Source: Bacillota bacterium (GTDB lineage: Bacteria > Bacillota > Clostridia > DSM-8532). From it: a stretch of DNA of 11,280 nucleotides. The notes beneath the pieces were generated by a model. It made no database searches. It had not been told where the DNA came from and saw only the letters and a list, made by a program, of their open reading frames with translations. Each line of letters opens with the position of its first letter. Position 1 is the first letter of the stretch. The position numbers were made by a program, and so were the translations under genes. The stretch lies in the NCBI GenBank assembly GCA_023443745.1, contig JAEZTB010000015.1, positions 1 through 11,280 on the forward strand, in the 5' to 3' direction. Below, piece by piece: positions 1 through 7,890 of this stretch.

Positions 1-135
1 TATGAGTACTTCTCATATCTGCTAGAGCAGTTAATGCACTATCCAAGGAATAATGTTCCAGAAAACAAACTGGCAGAATTAATGCCGTGGTCAGATGAAT
101 TGCCAGATCGTTGTAGAAAACTAAAAACACGGTAA
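1..135 (+). CDS. IS66-family transposase, C-terminal end (partial)
   Basis: The reading frame is open from the window edge and ends at TAA 133-135, giving 44 residues. The segment LMPWSDELPDRCRK matches the small C-terminal element of IS66 transposases, whose usual pattern is a Leu-Pro-Trp-Ser-x-x-Leu-Pro core followed by a Cys and basic residues. IS66 transposases are DDE-type enzymes that move the element by cutting its ends. The catalytic domain lies outside the window, so activity cannot be judged. The assignment rests on this short motif and on the hairpin-rich, gene-free tail that follows, which is typical of the end of such an element. Confidence 0.72.
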   Translation, partial: YEYFSYLLEQLMHYPRNNVPENKLAELMPWSDELPDRCRKLKTR

Positions 136-141
136 ATATAC

Positions 142-162
142 CGCCGCCCCAATCGGGCGGCG
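142..162 (+). other. Perfect 8-bp GC-rich hairpin after the transposase
   Basis: CGCCGCCC (142-149) and GGGCGGCG (155-162) pair perfectly around a five-base loop, starting six bases after the transposase stop. No T-run follows (AACTTATTG), so it is not a standard intrinsic terminator. It could stabilise the transcript end or slow transcription entering or leaving the element. Confidence 0.55.
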
Positions 163-242
163 AACTTATTGACCTGGACTGGTTATTTACCATTTACGCT
201 GCTTTTGCTGCCTGGATTGAAAAACTATCTTAAATTATGCAG

Positions 243-281
243 GAGGGAAACAGCTATGGCTGTTTCCCTCTGTTGTTGTTT
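243..281 (+). terminator. Probable rho-independent terminator of the IS66-like element
   Basis: GAGGGAAACAGC (243-254) and GCTGTTTCCCTC (259-270) form a perfect 12-bp stem with a four-base TATG loop. It is followed by TGTTGTTGTTT, a T-rich but G-interrupted tract. Position and shape fit a terminator for the transposase transcript. The T-tract is weaker than ideal. Confidence 0.55.
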
Positions 282-315
282 AATTAGAATATGGGTGACA
301 TGAAAAAGCGTTTAC

Positions 316-696
316 CTCCTATAACTAACTTACGTTAATTTAATAGTCCTTTTTTATAGGAGACAACCAGATTTGAACTGGAGATCGCTCAAAAAACGTA
401 GGAAAAAGGAGGGTTTGGCGTGCCGGGATGGGTTTGCGCAAGCGGGGGGCAAACAAAAATAATTCTCTAGAATCAAGCACTGACGACGTTAACTTATCCA
501 GCAAGAGGATCTATGTCTTTCTTCTATCATATACTTTTAAGAATATCTTTAATTCTTTTAATCATATTTTTCAAAAAGCAAACAATCATCCTCTCTCAGT
601 AATTAAGCCAAAAGAAACTTGCACCACATGAATTATCATGTCTTTAATATAATATATGGGACTATCTCTCACAAGTGCAGGATTTGTTAATCAATC
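316..696. other. Gene-free stretch between the IS66 end and hsdS
   Basis: I see no convincing gene here. It holds an inverted octamer, CTCCTATA (316-323) against TATAGGAG (355-362), the tRNA-like scrap, and a G-rich patch around 405-450 with a 6-bp inverted repeat GTTTGC (432-437) / GCAAAC (449-454). A possible AAGGAGGG site at about 406-413 precedes GTG at 420, but that frame closes after 16 codons. The 67-codon frame at 428-631 has no good ribosome binding site and a composition typical of AT-rich noncoding DNA. No clear terminator follows hsdS on the minus strand. Confidence 0.5.
359..384 (-). other. tRNA 3'-end-like remnant (T-arm)
   Basis: Read on the minus strand, CCAG-TTCAAAT-CTGG (381 down to 367) is a four-pair stem around a canonical seven-base T-loop. 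It is followed by GTTGTCTCC, which could be the 3' side of an acceptor stem. No matching 5' acceptor strand, anticodon arm or CCA is found nearby, so this is at most a fragment. It may be a leftover integration-site copy or chance. No amino acid can be assigned. Confidence 0.25.
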
Positions 697-2658
697 CTAT
701 ATACCACAGTTGTTGGATTTGGCATTGGTGCCACCTTTCATGGAAACGCCGTAGCCGGCTGGAATAATTTTTTCACTCCGCATCCATTGCAGAGCCTTAA
801 GCCACCGACCACGGCTGATACGCTCTTTCTTTTTGTGCCAGTTCGTCAGAACTTCATTAACAATTTGGTCATCTGTAGGCTGAACTCCTTCGAGCAGGAA
901 ATCGTTCCATGCGCCGTAGAGTGTAGCGACAATCTCACACTGAATAGTGCGAGAATCTTTAAACATGGCAATGAGTCTATCAATGACTCTTTTTTGTTCA
1001 TCAGTAAAATTAGTATTGATATATTGTCTGTACCCATTACTCTTTGCAAGGCGGGTATAGGCACGGCTTTCGCCGGAAACTTTTTGTCGCCTGAACCAAT
1101 TGTTTTTACTCAACTGATTTTCAATATTGTGCAGTGATTTGGAATCATATGGGCCAGCAGCCGCTCTCTTGAATTCACTGTAAAGCGGCAATTGAGCGCA
1201 ATGCTCACTCAGATACAGGAGCTTTTCAAGCTTAACTCGCCCTGCCGTCGGTTCATCACAGATGTTATCCAGAATATACGCTGAAAGAACTAGCTGCTTG
1301 AAGGCCGCTTCACGCTTTGAAGGTTCCTTTACAACGGCTGGATGTGGTTTCGTTTTAATAGCGGGTTTAAGAGCCTCATCTGCTATAGCAACACAAACCT
1401 GACCGTTCATCAAGAGCGGAAGTAGGAAATCACGGAGTTCGGTTAAATCTTTGCTTTGAAACCTATTACGGCAAATCAAGCGATAATATGGTAAGACAGC
1501 AGACGTAAACTTTTTCAGCACATCTGAAGCTGGAACTATTATAAAAAACTCTTTTAGATCAGTGTCGTTAATTGCTTGTTGGGTAGCTCCCGTTGCAATC
1601 TGATTCTTTTTGTTCTCGAAATAATCAGCGTTCAAATAATTCCAGATATAGTAAACCGAGTCTTCGGTGCATTGTAAACCACCGAAACCCGTGGAAAGCA
1701 AGTAACTGCTCATAAGAGCATCCGCTCCGTCGCTCACCAGTAGATGTTTCAGGGTATCCTTCATCTTTGCAAACCACACCGAATTCATCGTTGGTTGCAT
1801 ATTGGCTCTGGATGGGCGTGTTTCATAATCAACGGCTATGGTATGGTCGGTAATCTCCATTCCATTTACTTCTGATGTAGAGAGATAGATTTTTTCGCCA
1901 TCAAATTTATCTATGCCAGAGCTTATAAGCTCACACAGGTCATTTTTCGGAAGACGTGCTACCTTCCATCCCTTCGGAATCTCCCGCTTTAGCTCCTCAC
2001 TCCAAACCATCGCACCACCGCTGGATTTATACGGCTTGCCATTGGCATCAGGGAAATCAAACTGTGTGAACCAGTAGTCGTACAGCGTCTGCACTGTACT
2101 TTCCAGTTCGGAATTTATGGCATTGTTGAGGGAGCTTTTGCGTTCCAGTAAATACAGGAAATCTCCGATTTTTACTTGCTGGCCATACTCAGGCAAAAAC
2201 AACCTCAAAAACGAGAAAATATCTTCGTTAAAGCTGGCTCTAAGTGTAAGTATTGAATGGTTTGTTATGGTTTTACGAAACAGATATCCGCGCAAATAAA
2301 AACCCAAATATTTTGCATCTACTACGCCTTCGGCCTCTGCTTTGGGACGCAACCGCTTAACAAAACCACTAAATGTTGCGTTGGGATAATCCTTTAGGGC
2401 AACACAGCTCATTGCTAATTCATCAAAAGTCTCGCTAGTTCTTGTAAGCAGAACATCTCCTTTTTTTATGGAGTATGTTATACGTTCTTGCTCAGAGGTG
2501 TCCATCAAATCAGGTAGGTTTTCCGGCAGGAAATAATTATTAAAGACCGTACTAAATGATGCAAAAGGAAAGCCATGTCCGGCCTGCCCGGGGGTGGAGG
2601 AAATCCCGGAAGATATTTCGTATAAATCCGCGAAGCAGTGTTCATTAATTTTATTCAA
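697..2658 (-). CDS. hsdS: Type I restriction-modification specificity subunit HsdS with C-terminal Panacea-like extension
   Basis: HsdS chooses the DNA target for the HsdM methylase and the HsdRMS nuclease. Numbered from the chosen start, residues 5-170 form the first target-recognition half and about 225-400 the second (EIPKGWKVARLP opens it). The helical spacer with the conserved LNNAINSELESTVQTLYDYW segment lies between. Standard HsdS proteins have about 400-450 residues; this one has 653. The extra part (about 442-637, bases ~1320-745) contains GRVKLEKLLYLSEH and AAAGPYDSKSL, which resemble the Panacea/DUF4065 signature (K-L-x-K-L-L-Y-L ... GP). I chose TTG 2658 because GGAGG (2672-2668) sits nine bases ahead; the frame stays open to a TTG at 2682. 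It overlaps the end of hsdM by eight bases, implying coupled translation. HsdS identity is secure; the fold of the extension is inferred from short motifs. Confidence 0.88.
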   Translation of the reverse strand: MNKINEHCFADLYEISSGISSTPGQAGHGFPFASFSTVFNNYFLPENLPDLMDTSEQERITYSIKKGDVLLTRTSETFDELAMSCVALKDYPNATFSGFVKRLRPKAEAEGVVDAKYLGFYLRGYLFRKTITNHSILTLRASFNEDIFSFLRLFLPEYGQQVKIGDFLYLLERKSSLNNAINSELESTVQTLYDYWFTQFDFPDANGKPYKSSGGAMVWSEELKREIPKGWKVARLPKNDLCELISSGIDKFDGEKIYLSTSEVNGMEITDHTIAVDYETRPSRANMQPTMNSVWFAKMKDTLKHLLVSDGADALMSSYLLSTGFGGLQCTEDSVYYIWNYLNADYFENKKNQIATGATQQAINDTDLKEFFIIVPASDVLKKFTSAVLPYYRLICRNRFQSKDLTELRDFLLPLLMNGQVCVAIADEALKPAIKTKPHPAVVKEPSKREAAFKQLVLSAYILDNICDEPTAGRVKLEKLLYLSEHCAQLPLYSEFKRAAAGPYDSKSLHNIENQLSKNNWFRRQKVSGESRAYTRLAKSNGYRQYINTNFTDEQKRVIDRLIAMFKDSRTIQCEIVATLYGAWNDFLLEGVQPTDDQIVNEVLTNWHKKKERISRGRWLKALQWMRSEKIIPAGYGVSMKGGTNAKSNNCGI

Positions 2659-4321
2659 GCAACAATTCCTCCAATCCGGCAAGAATTTGTTTTTCCAAAG
2701 TACCCCTTTCAGCGAACATTGTCGAAAGGCGGGTTTTACTTTCGCTCATCTTTTCTGCAAACTCTTCTGGGGACATATCGACATAATCAATGCTTACATC
2801 GAAATAGGTGCCGGGATTAAAAGAATATCCAGCCGATTTGATTTCTGCAAAAGTCTTGACCACACAGAAACCGTTTTCGACTTCCTCCCCATTAATTGCA
2901 TCGATAATTCTTTGTTCTTCAACAGTTGATAACTGTGTCTTTTTAATGTTTCCATCTTTTATATCCTCGCCAAGGGTAGAAGCATCCACCAGCACAGCTT
3001 TTCCGGTACGATTGCCCTTGTCGATAAAAATGATAGATACATTCGTGCCTGTGTTAGCAAAAATATTACTCGGCATGCTGACAACGGCACGGAGCATTTT
3101 GCCATCTACAAGTTTCATTCGGATTTTATTGGCGATATTCGTTGCCTTACCTTTGCCCTCCGTCAAAAATCCTGTCGGGACAACACAGGCAGCTTTCCCG
3201 CTAGGTTTCAATGATGCGATGATATGCTGAAGAAACAATAAGTAAATGGGCATTTTGTCCACTTGCTTACCCGGGATCTTCGGCACTCCCGCAAAAAATC
3301 TCTGATTAAACACAGCTTCGTTTCCATCTTCATGGACAGTTTGACGGCTTGCATCAATTTTATCACGCCAATCCGAAAAGTCCAGCTTGAATGGTGGATT
3401 GCTGACAATATAATCAAAGCCTTTATCTGTTGGCTTGTGGCTCATGTGATAAGGCTCGGTCATAGTATTACCCTGTACTACATTTGGAAGTGAGTGGGCA
3501 AGGTTATTCAAAATCAGGTTAAGCCTCAACAATGTACTAGACTTTTGGTTGATATCCTGTGAATAAATTGTGCATCTGTCCTCACCGATCTTGTGGGCAA
3601 GGCTCATAAGCAATGAACCTGTTCCGGCCGAGGGGTCGTAGCACATAGCATTACTCGTCGGCTCCGGCACAAGGATTTCGGACATGATGCGTGCCACGGC
3701 GTGAGGAGTATAATACTCAGCATATTTGCCGCCGCCGTCCTTGTTGTAATCCTTAATCAGATACTCAAAAATTGTGGCAAAAAAATCATACTTCTGATCA
3801 AATACATCGGCAAAGCTGTATTCAAACAGCCTATTCACGATGGCACAGCAAAAACCATCGCGCTTGCTTTCTTCGGTAACATAGTTGCTGATTCCGGTAA
3901 ACAGACGAATTTTTTCACCCCCAGCAGTGCCGACAGAAAATATTTCGGAGTTGAATGCCGCGAAGTCACGCATGGTATCGTCAAATAATTTCGCAAATTC
4001 CTCTTTATTTTGGTTGTTAAACAAGTTGGAAAGATAATGCTCGCGTTTTAGCTTCGCGGTACTTGCCGGAAGCATGAGCAGGAGCATATCGTAATCATCA
4101 TCGGAGAGCGATCGTAGAACTTCTTCGAGGTTTTCGACTTTGGCGTATTTAGTATCTATATTTCGTACATCAAAGAAGAACTTATCGTTCATGAATTTAT
4201 AAAGGAAAACTTCTGTAATTATTTTATATTCATTTCCATCATTGCCAAGCCCGTGGTTCGCACAAATTGACTTGAGCGAATCAACGAGTTGTTTGGTTTT
4301 TGTGGTTAGTTGGATGTTCAT
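2651..4321 (-). CDS. hsdM: Type I restriction-modification DNA methyltransferase subunit HsdM
   Basis: HsdM transfers a methyl group from S-adenosylmethionine to N6 of adenine in the target set by HsdS, and is also a core part of the restriction complex. The 556-residue protein has a helical HsdM_N-type start (about 10-190). It also has KYAEYYTPHAVA (199-210), common in N6 methylases, SAM-binding motif I DPSAGTGS (229-236; many family members read DPACGTG) and catalytic motif IV NPPF (308-311). Length is normal. ATG 4321 overlaps the hsdR stop as ATGA, so translation is coupled to hsdR. A GGGAG lies 11 bases upstream. No frameshift or lost key residue is seen, so it is probably active. Confidence 0.95.
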   Translation of the reverse strand: MNIQLTTKTKQLVDSLKSICANHGLGNDGNEYKIITEVFLYKFMNDKFFFDVRNIDTKYAKVENLEEVLRSLSDDDYDMLLLMLPASTAKLKREHYLSNLFNNQNKEEFAKLFDDTMRDFAAFNSEIFSVGTAGGEKIRLFTGISNYVTEESKRDGFCCAIVNRLFEYSFADVFDQKYDFFATIFEYLIKDYNKDGGGKYAEYYTPHAVARIMSEILVPEPTSNAMCYDPSAGTGSLLMSLAHKIGEDRCTIYSQDINQKSSTLLRLNLILNNLAHSLPNVVQGNTMTEPYHMSHKPTDKGFDYIVSNPPFKLDFSDWRDKIDASRQTVHEDGNEAVFNQRFFAGVPKIPGKQVDKMPIYLLFLQHIIASLKPSGKAACVVPTGFLTEGKGKATNIANKIRMKLVDGKMLRAVVSMPSNIFANTGTNVSIIFIDKGNRTGKAVLVDASTLGEDIKDGNIKKTQLSTVEEQRIIDAINGEEVENGFCVVKTFAEIKSAGYSFNPGTYFDVSIDYVDMSPEEFAEKMSESKTRLSTMFAERGTLEKQILAGLEELLLE

Positions 4322-7300
4322 AGCGTAGTGTGCTCCCTATATTCGTTTAGATACTCGTTAACAACAAGATTATTTATTTGCCGTGCATTGGTTCCGTCAA
4401 GGCTCAAGCTTTGATCTCTAAAGAAGGTGATAACCATTGGCTGGACGGTGTTGGAAAAAAAGGCATCATTGTTTATCAATGCACGGTTATACAGCAGATG
4501 GCTATCCGTAGACTGTTTAATACCCATTAGTGCAGAATTTATCCCTAACAATCGAGTACTAAATTCCGGCTTGATACCGCCTTTTTCTATGATTCTTTTA
4601 TGTACACGGGCAAACTTTGCATCTCCACCATATTTGGCGCGAAGAAGCTCATCGCGTCGGTTTTGTTCCAAAATACGATCATATATACTCCGCAACAGTA
4701 CTATGTTGGAGTTCAAATCCTCAGTAGTCATTTCAGAAAGCTTTTTCTTTTTGAAAATCCGTTCAAGTTCCTGATAGAGCGTAATATACACAGGGTCTAC
4801 ATGATCAAAGTTGGCTTGCATCGCTTCGCGAGTTTTGCGAATCTGTTCCTTAAAATCGTCCACAACTCCGAGCCGTAGTTCATCCTCGCTTATTTTGGCG
4901 AAAGCAAAAACGACATCTTCAAGCGCTATGTTTATCAAATTGGCATTATCATCGGCATTCTCCAGAGCCTCTTTCTGATTAATCAGCGAGAGCCTATTTG
5001 TGACTTCATTCAACAGAAGGTTCAGCTTGGAGAAATCCAGCTTGTCGGCAATGTCCTCATAGCCGTATAGGCGGATTAAATTGCCGAGAGTTTTAGCGTT
5101 TTCGAGAACACGCTTTAAATCGGCAATCTGTGCCTTATCATCAATTGCACTTATCTGCTCACTGAAGCGTTCGGCGTTTTGTGTATCAAACAAGAATAAT
5201 TTCTCTTTTATTTCTATGATTTCGGTTTCAATTTCTTTTGCAGTCTTAAAGAGACTGTTATACTGCTCCCACTCCTCGCCAATTTCGTCTTGCAATTCCT
5301 TAAAATATTCAGCATTGGTTTTGTCAAACTCGTAACGAATATCCGCAAAGTCAACGACAAAGCCATAGCGAAATCTTTTATATGGGCGATTGACTCGCGT
5401 CAGCGTTTGTAATAGATTATGGTCTTTCACAACACGGTTTAGATACATCCTTTTCAGCCGTTTTGAATCAAAGCCCGTCAAAAGCATATTGAAAACGATA
5501 AGCAAGTCGATTTTTCCGCGTTTGAAATCGTCACGGTTATTCTTGCGAGTTTCTTTATCATCTATATCATGTAGAATCAGAGCAGTCTTTATATCTGGGT
5601 ATCTGTTCCGAATAACTCCAAAAAGAGCCTTCGCCTGATCGCTGGAATCACAGACAATCATGCCGCCAATGCTTTGATCTCCCAAGCGTGTGCGGCTTTG
5701 CATAAAATCGTGAATAATATAATCAGCCAAGGGATTAACGAACTTCTCATGGGCATAGATTTCCCGTTTGTTTCCAGAACCTTTGAGCAATTCAATCTGA
5801 TCAAGAACCTTTTTCAATCTCGCTTTATAACTGGTCTCAATGCCTTCACGAATAAGCTTAAGAGTATAGCCATCAGCGATGGAAAGGTTGTAATAGTATT
5901 TATGGATATAGCCGCCAAACACTTTCTTACTGTCATACTCTATAGTTTCATTGGTACCGGGACGCTTTATTTTCTGTTTAATAAGTGGCGTTCCTGTTAA
6001 ACCGATAAATATGGCATTTCTATCGCTTGACTGCAAATTACTGAGAAAGCTACCAAACGGGTTATAACTGCGATGCACTTCATCAAGAAAATAAATCCGT
6101 TGAACATTCAAGTCGTAATCGCTCTGCTTGCTGACTTGTGACTCCTCGGAAAATTTCTGTATATTGACCACGGTAATTTCATGTTCGCCACTGTCGTTTT
6201 CAATTGCGCCTTGTGCTTGTACGCTCGTTATAAACTCCTGCTTGTTGTTGACTATATTAACTCGAAGCCCTCGATCTTCAAATTCCTGCTGGGCTTGGGT
6301 AAGCAAATCTAATCTGTCCACGACAAAATAGAACTTCGGAATGATATTAAGCCGACGGAAGTATTGCATTAAGTAAGGCACATTGAAATAAGCAAGGGCT
6401 GTTTTTCCACTTCCTTGTGTGTGCCAAACGATACCTTTTTTGGTTCCTGCAGTAATTGCTCTTTCAATGGCAAGCGTGGCAAACAACTGCGGGTAACGCA
6501 TTATGTGTTTTTCGTGGTTACCAGATTCGTCCTTTTTATAAACGATACCGTACTGTAACAGCATCTTCAGACGTTCACGGCTTAAGAGCGAAGTAATAAT
6601 TCTGTTCGTGGGCTTATTCGCAGATTTATTAGTGTCGTATTGATCTGATGATTTAATCGCCGCAAGATTGTTGTCAATTAGGATAAAATCCTCGATTTCG
6701 CCAATAGTATTAGGTAGATGGTTGAAAATATCAGTATTCTCTTCACGAAAAAAATTAAATACTGCATCTCCCTTTGAAGCTGAAGCATAAAAAGCTCCCT
6801 GAATCGGCTCTGCCGAATCATCAGCATACTCCATATTATTGGAGAAAATCATAAACTGGGTTTCGTTTATAAAACGCCGAAACTTCTTGTTTCTAAACCG
6901 TGCATTTATCCGTTTACGCTCGGCAAGAATACCCTCATGATTATTAGGTTTTTTTACTTCAATAAAAACTAAGGGCATTCCGTTTATAAGAACGGTAATA
7001 TCTGGGCGAAATTCCTCTTCGCCATTTTTACAGATTAATTCGGTGACGACATGAAAACTGTTATTGTCAAAATGATTAAAATCAATCAACTTTATTCTGC
7101 TCGTTGATAAAATTTTTTTATAAAAAGCCCGACCTAAATCATCGTAGTCCAAAACGTCTTTGATTTCGGAAATAATTGCGGCAGGATTGAAATCTGTATC
7201 AGGATTAATCCGCCGTATGCTTTCCGCAAATATATCTGTGAAAATATTGGTGTCTCCATCCCGATTTACCGCGCTTAATGAAACGTACGCGTAGCCGAGC

Positions 7301-7356
7301 CGTGTCAAATGAAGTATAGCAGGAATTTTAACACGAGTGTTTTCGTTATGGGCCAT
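4318..7356 (-). CDS. hsdR: Type I restriction endonuclease subunit HsdR
   Basis: HsdR is the ATP-driven translocase and nuclease of the type I complex; it pulls in unmethylated DNA and cuts it. Numbered from the chosen start (1012 residues), the PD-(D/E)xK nuclease core is RPDITVL...IEVKKP, with D119, E133 and K135. Superfamily 2 motor motifs follow: TQGSGKT (313-319), DEVH (425-428, where DEAH is commoner), LTGTP (453-457), LLTGFD (625-630) and QTLTRVNRPY (650-659). A helical C-terminal region then binds HsdM. The frame is open seven codons further to 7377, but AAAAGGAG (7371-7364) sits seven bases before ATG 7356, so I start there. Length and motifs are complete. It is the first intact gene of the operon, 27 bases after the dead XRE gene. 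Confidence 0.95.
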   Translation of the reverse strand: MAHNENTRVKIPAILHLTRLGYAYVSLSAVNRDGDTNIFTDIFAESIRRINPDTDFNPAAIISEIKDVLDYDDLGRAFYKKILSTSRIKLIDFNHFDNNSFHVVTELICKNGEEEFRPDITVLINGMPLVFIEVKKPNNHEGILAERKRINARFRNKKFRRFINETQFMIFSNNMEYADDSAEPIQGAFYASASKGDAVFNFFREENTDIFNHLPNTIGEIEDFILIDNNLAAIKSSDQYDTNKSANKPTNRIITSLLSRERLKMLLQYGIVYKKDESGNHEKHIMRYPQLFATLAIERAITAGTKKGIVWHTQGSGKTALAYFNVPYLMQYFRRLNIIPKFYFVVDRLDLLTQAQQEFEDRGLRVNIVNNKQEFITSVQAQGAIENDSGEHEITVVNIQKFSEESQVSKQSDYDLNVQRIYFLDEVHRSYNPFGSFLSNLQSSDRNAIFIGLTGTPLIKQKIKRPGTNETIEYDSKKVFGGYIHKYYYNLSIADGYTLKLIREGIETSYKARLKKVLDQIELLKGSGNKREIYAHEKFVNPLADYIIHDFMQSRTRLGDQSIGGMIVCDSSDQAKALFGVIRNRYPDIKTALILHDIDDKETRKNNRDDFKRGKIDLLIVFNMLLTGFDSKRLKRMYLNRVVKDHNLLQTLTRVNRPYKRFRYGFVVDFADIRYEFDKTNAEYFKELQDEIGEEWEQYNSLFKTAKEIETEIIEIKEKLFLFDTQNAERFSEQISAIDDKAQIADLKRVLENAKTLGNLIRLYGYEDIADKLDFSKLNLLLNEVTNRLSLINQKEALENADDNANLINIALEDVVFAFAKISEDELRLGVVDDFKEQIRKTREAMQANFDHVDPVYITLYQELERIFKKKKLSEMTTEDLNSNIVLLRSIYDRILEQNRRDELLRAKYGGDAKFARVHKRIIEKGGIKPEFSTRLLGINSALMGIKQSTDSHLLYNRALINNDAFFSNTVQPMVITFFRDQSLSLDGTNARQINNLVVNEYLNEYREHTTL

Positions 7357-7363
7357 AACACTG

Positions 7364-7371
7364 CTCCTTTT
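7364..7371 (-). promoter_or_regulatory. hsdR ribosome binding site
   Basis: AAAAGGAG on the minus strand, seven bases before ATG 7356. It decides for the inner Met over the Met at 7377, which lies upstream of this site. Confidence 0.8.
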
Positions 7372-7383
7372 AGGCAAATCGAT

Positions 7384-7610
7384 TTATGCATTTTCTAATG
7401 CGGTTATGATATCCTCCGACAAATTTCTGTCTTGGACAAACCCAACGAGGTCACTCCTAATACTACGAAGCGATTTCGTTTTATTATTCTCTCACTTGTT
7501 TACAGTTAGGAGGCTCACTTTCAGATTCTGGGCAAGCAACTCCTATGTTTGAATAAGCTCTTCGCGCAGTTTTTAACAGTTTCAGAAAATGTAAGCTTGG
7601 ATTCAATCAT
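7384..7610 (-). pseudogene. Broken XRE-family helix-turn-helix regulator upstream of hsdR
   Basis: ATG 7610 has a strong GGAGGTGG site (7624-7617) six bases ahead. The first frame reads MIESKLTFSETVKNCAK and soon closes. One base missing near 7561 would restore a frame reading ELIQT, stop, ELLAQNLKVSLLTVNK, stop, ENNKTKSLRSIRSDLVGF and then VQDRNLSEDIITALENA to TAA 7386-7384. The LLAQNLKVSLLTVNK-(W)-ENNKTK core is a classic XRE/HTH_3 DNA-binding motif (LAxxLxVSxxTVNxWENxK). The TAG at 7545-7543 replaces a coding triplet, and the TGA at 7494-7492 stands where Trp is expected. About 75 residues originally. Small regulators of this kind often lead restriction-modification operons and limit their expression; that role is inference. 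Confidence 0.8.
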
Positions 7611-7633
7611 ATAGAGCCACCTCCATGATTATC

Positions 7634-7662
7634 ATTATACCATAGTTTATAAACCTTTCCAA
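7634..7662 (-). promoter_or_regulatory. Sigma-A type promoter of the XRE-hsdRMS operon
   Basis: On the minus strand, -35 TTGGAA (7662-7657) and a perfect -10 TATAAT (7639-7634) are separated by exactly 17 bases. Transcription should start near 7627, about 17 bases before the XRE start codon, giving a very short leader. It is the only strong promoter I see upstream of the operon. Confidence 0.75.
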
Positions 7663-7680
7663 GAAGCAGGGGATAATTCC

Positions 7681-7750
7681 ACGAAAAACTACGAAAAACC
7701 TTTAAGGATCCTTAAGGAATTACACGAAACCTTAAGGGATTTTCACGAAA
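7681..7750 (-). repeat. Tandem ~21-bp repeats, candidate operator array
   Basis: Reading the minus strand, two units follow each other directly: 7750-7730 (21 bp) and 7729-7710 (20 bp). Each begins TTTCGTG and ends CTTAAGG. A partial third unit (ATCCTTAAAGG, 7709-7699) follows, then two 10-bp copies of TTTTTCGTRG. ACGAAA therefore recurs on the + strand at 7681, 7691, 7724 and 7745, and CCTT(T)AAGG at 7699, 7710 and 7730. A 14-bp perfect palindrome TTAAGGATCCTTAA spans 7702-7715. The array ends about 20 bases before the -35 box. Two-helical-turn spacing suits a DNA-binding protein, perhaps the lost XRE regulator. Confidence 0.65.
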
Positions 7751-7837
7751 TTTTATAGGACGATGAAATTTACTCTTGCATTGGAATTCACTTTTTCAAT
7801 ACAGTAATTTTATAAAAATAAATTTCTTTCGCATATT

Positions 7838-7864
7838 GCTCCTATGGTCTTCAACCATAGGAGC
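7838..7864 (-). terminator. Perfect 11-bp hairpin downstream of the DUF5688 pseudogene
   Basis: GCTCCTATGGT (7838-7848) and ACCATAGGAGC (7854-7864) pair around a five-base loop, 26 bases past the DUF5688 stop. Placement suggests the transcription end of that gene. No T-run follows directly on either strand, so termination is likely but not certain. Confidence 0.45.
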
Positions 7865-7890
7865 GATTATTATCATACAATAAACTGATT

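Larger units (their letters stand above)
1..315 (+). mobile_element. 3' part of an IS66-like insertion sequence
   Basis: This holds the transposase tail followed by about 180 bases without a gene but with two perfect hairpins. The bases TGAAAAAGCGTTTAC (301-315) read on the other strand as GTAAACGCTTTTTCA, which fits the GTAAGCG/GTAAACGC-type terminal repeats of IS66 elements. I therefore place the right end at 315. The left end is outside the window, so the partner repeat and the expected 8-bp target duplication cannot be checked. The transposase call is fairly firm; the exact end is inference. Confidence 0.5.

Noticed and set aside
420..470. GTG with an AAGGAGGG-like site ahead, reading VPGWVCASGGQ
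   Set aside because: The frame closes after 16 codons and resembles nothing I know; the site may be chance in a purine-rich patch.
428..631. 67-codon + strand frame MGLRKRGANKNN...
   Set aside because: No suitable ribosome binding site ahead of its ATG, no recognisable motif, and an AT-rich biased second half; it lies in a gene-free gap.
680..697. GGATT...AATCC inverted repeat just after hsdS
   Set aside because: Only five pairs with an eight-base loop and no T-run; too weak to call the operon terminator.
4427..6331. Several + strand open frames of 67-115 codons opposite hsdR
   Set aside because: They mirror the strong coding frame of hsdR on the other strand, have no ribosome binding sites and carry no motif.
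7677..7757. CRISPR array
   Set aside because: The repeat units are directly adjacent, only 20-21 bp, and have no unique spacers; an operator array fits better.
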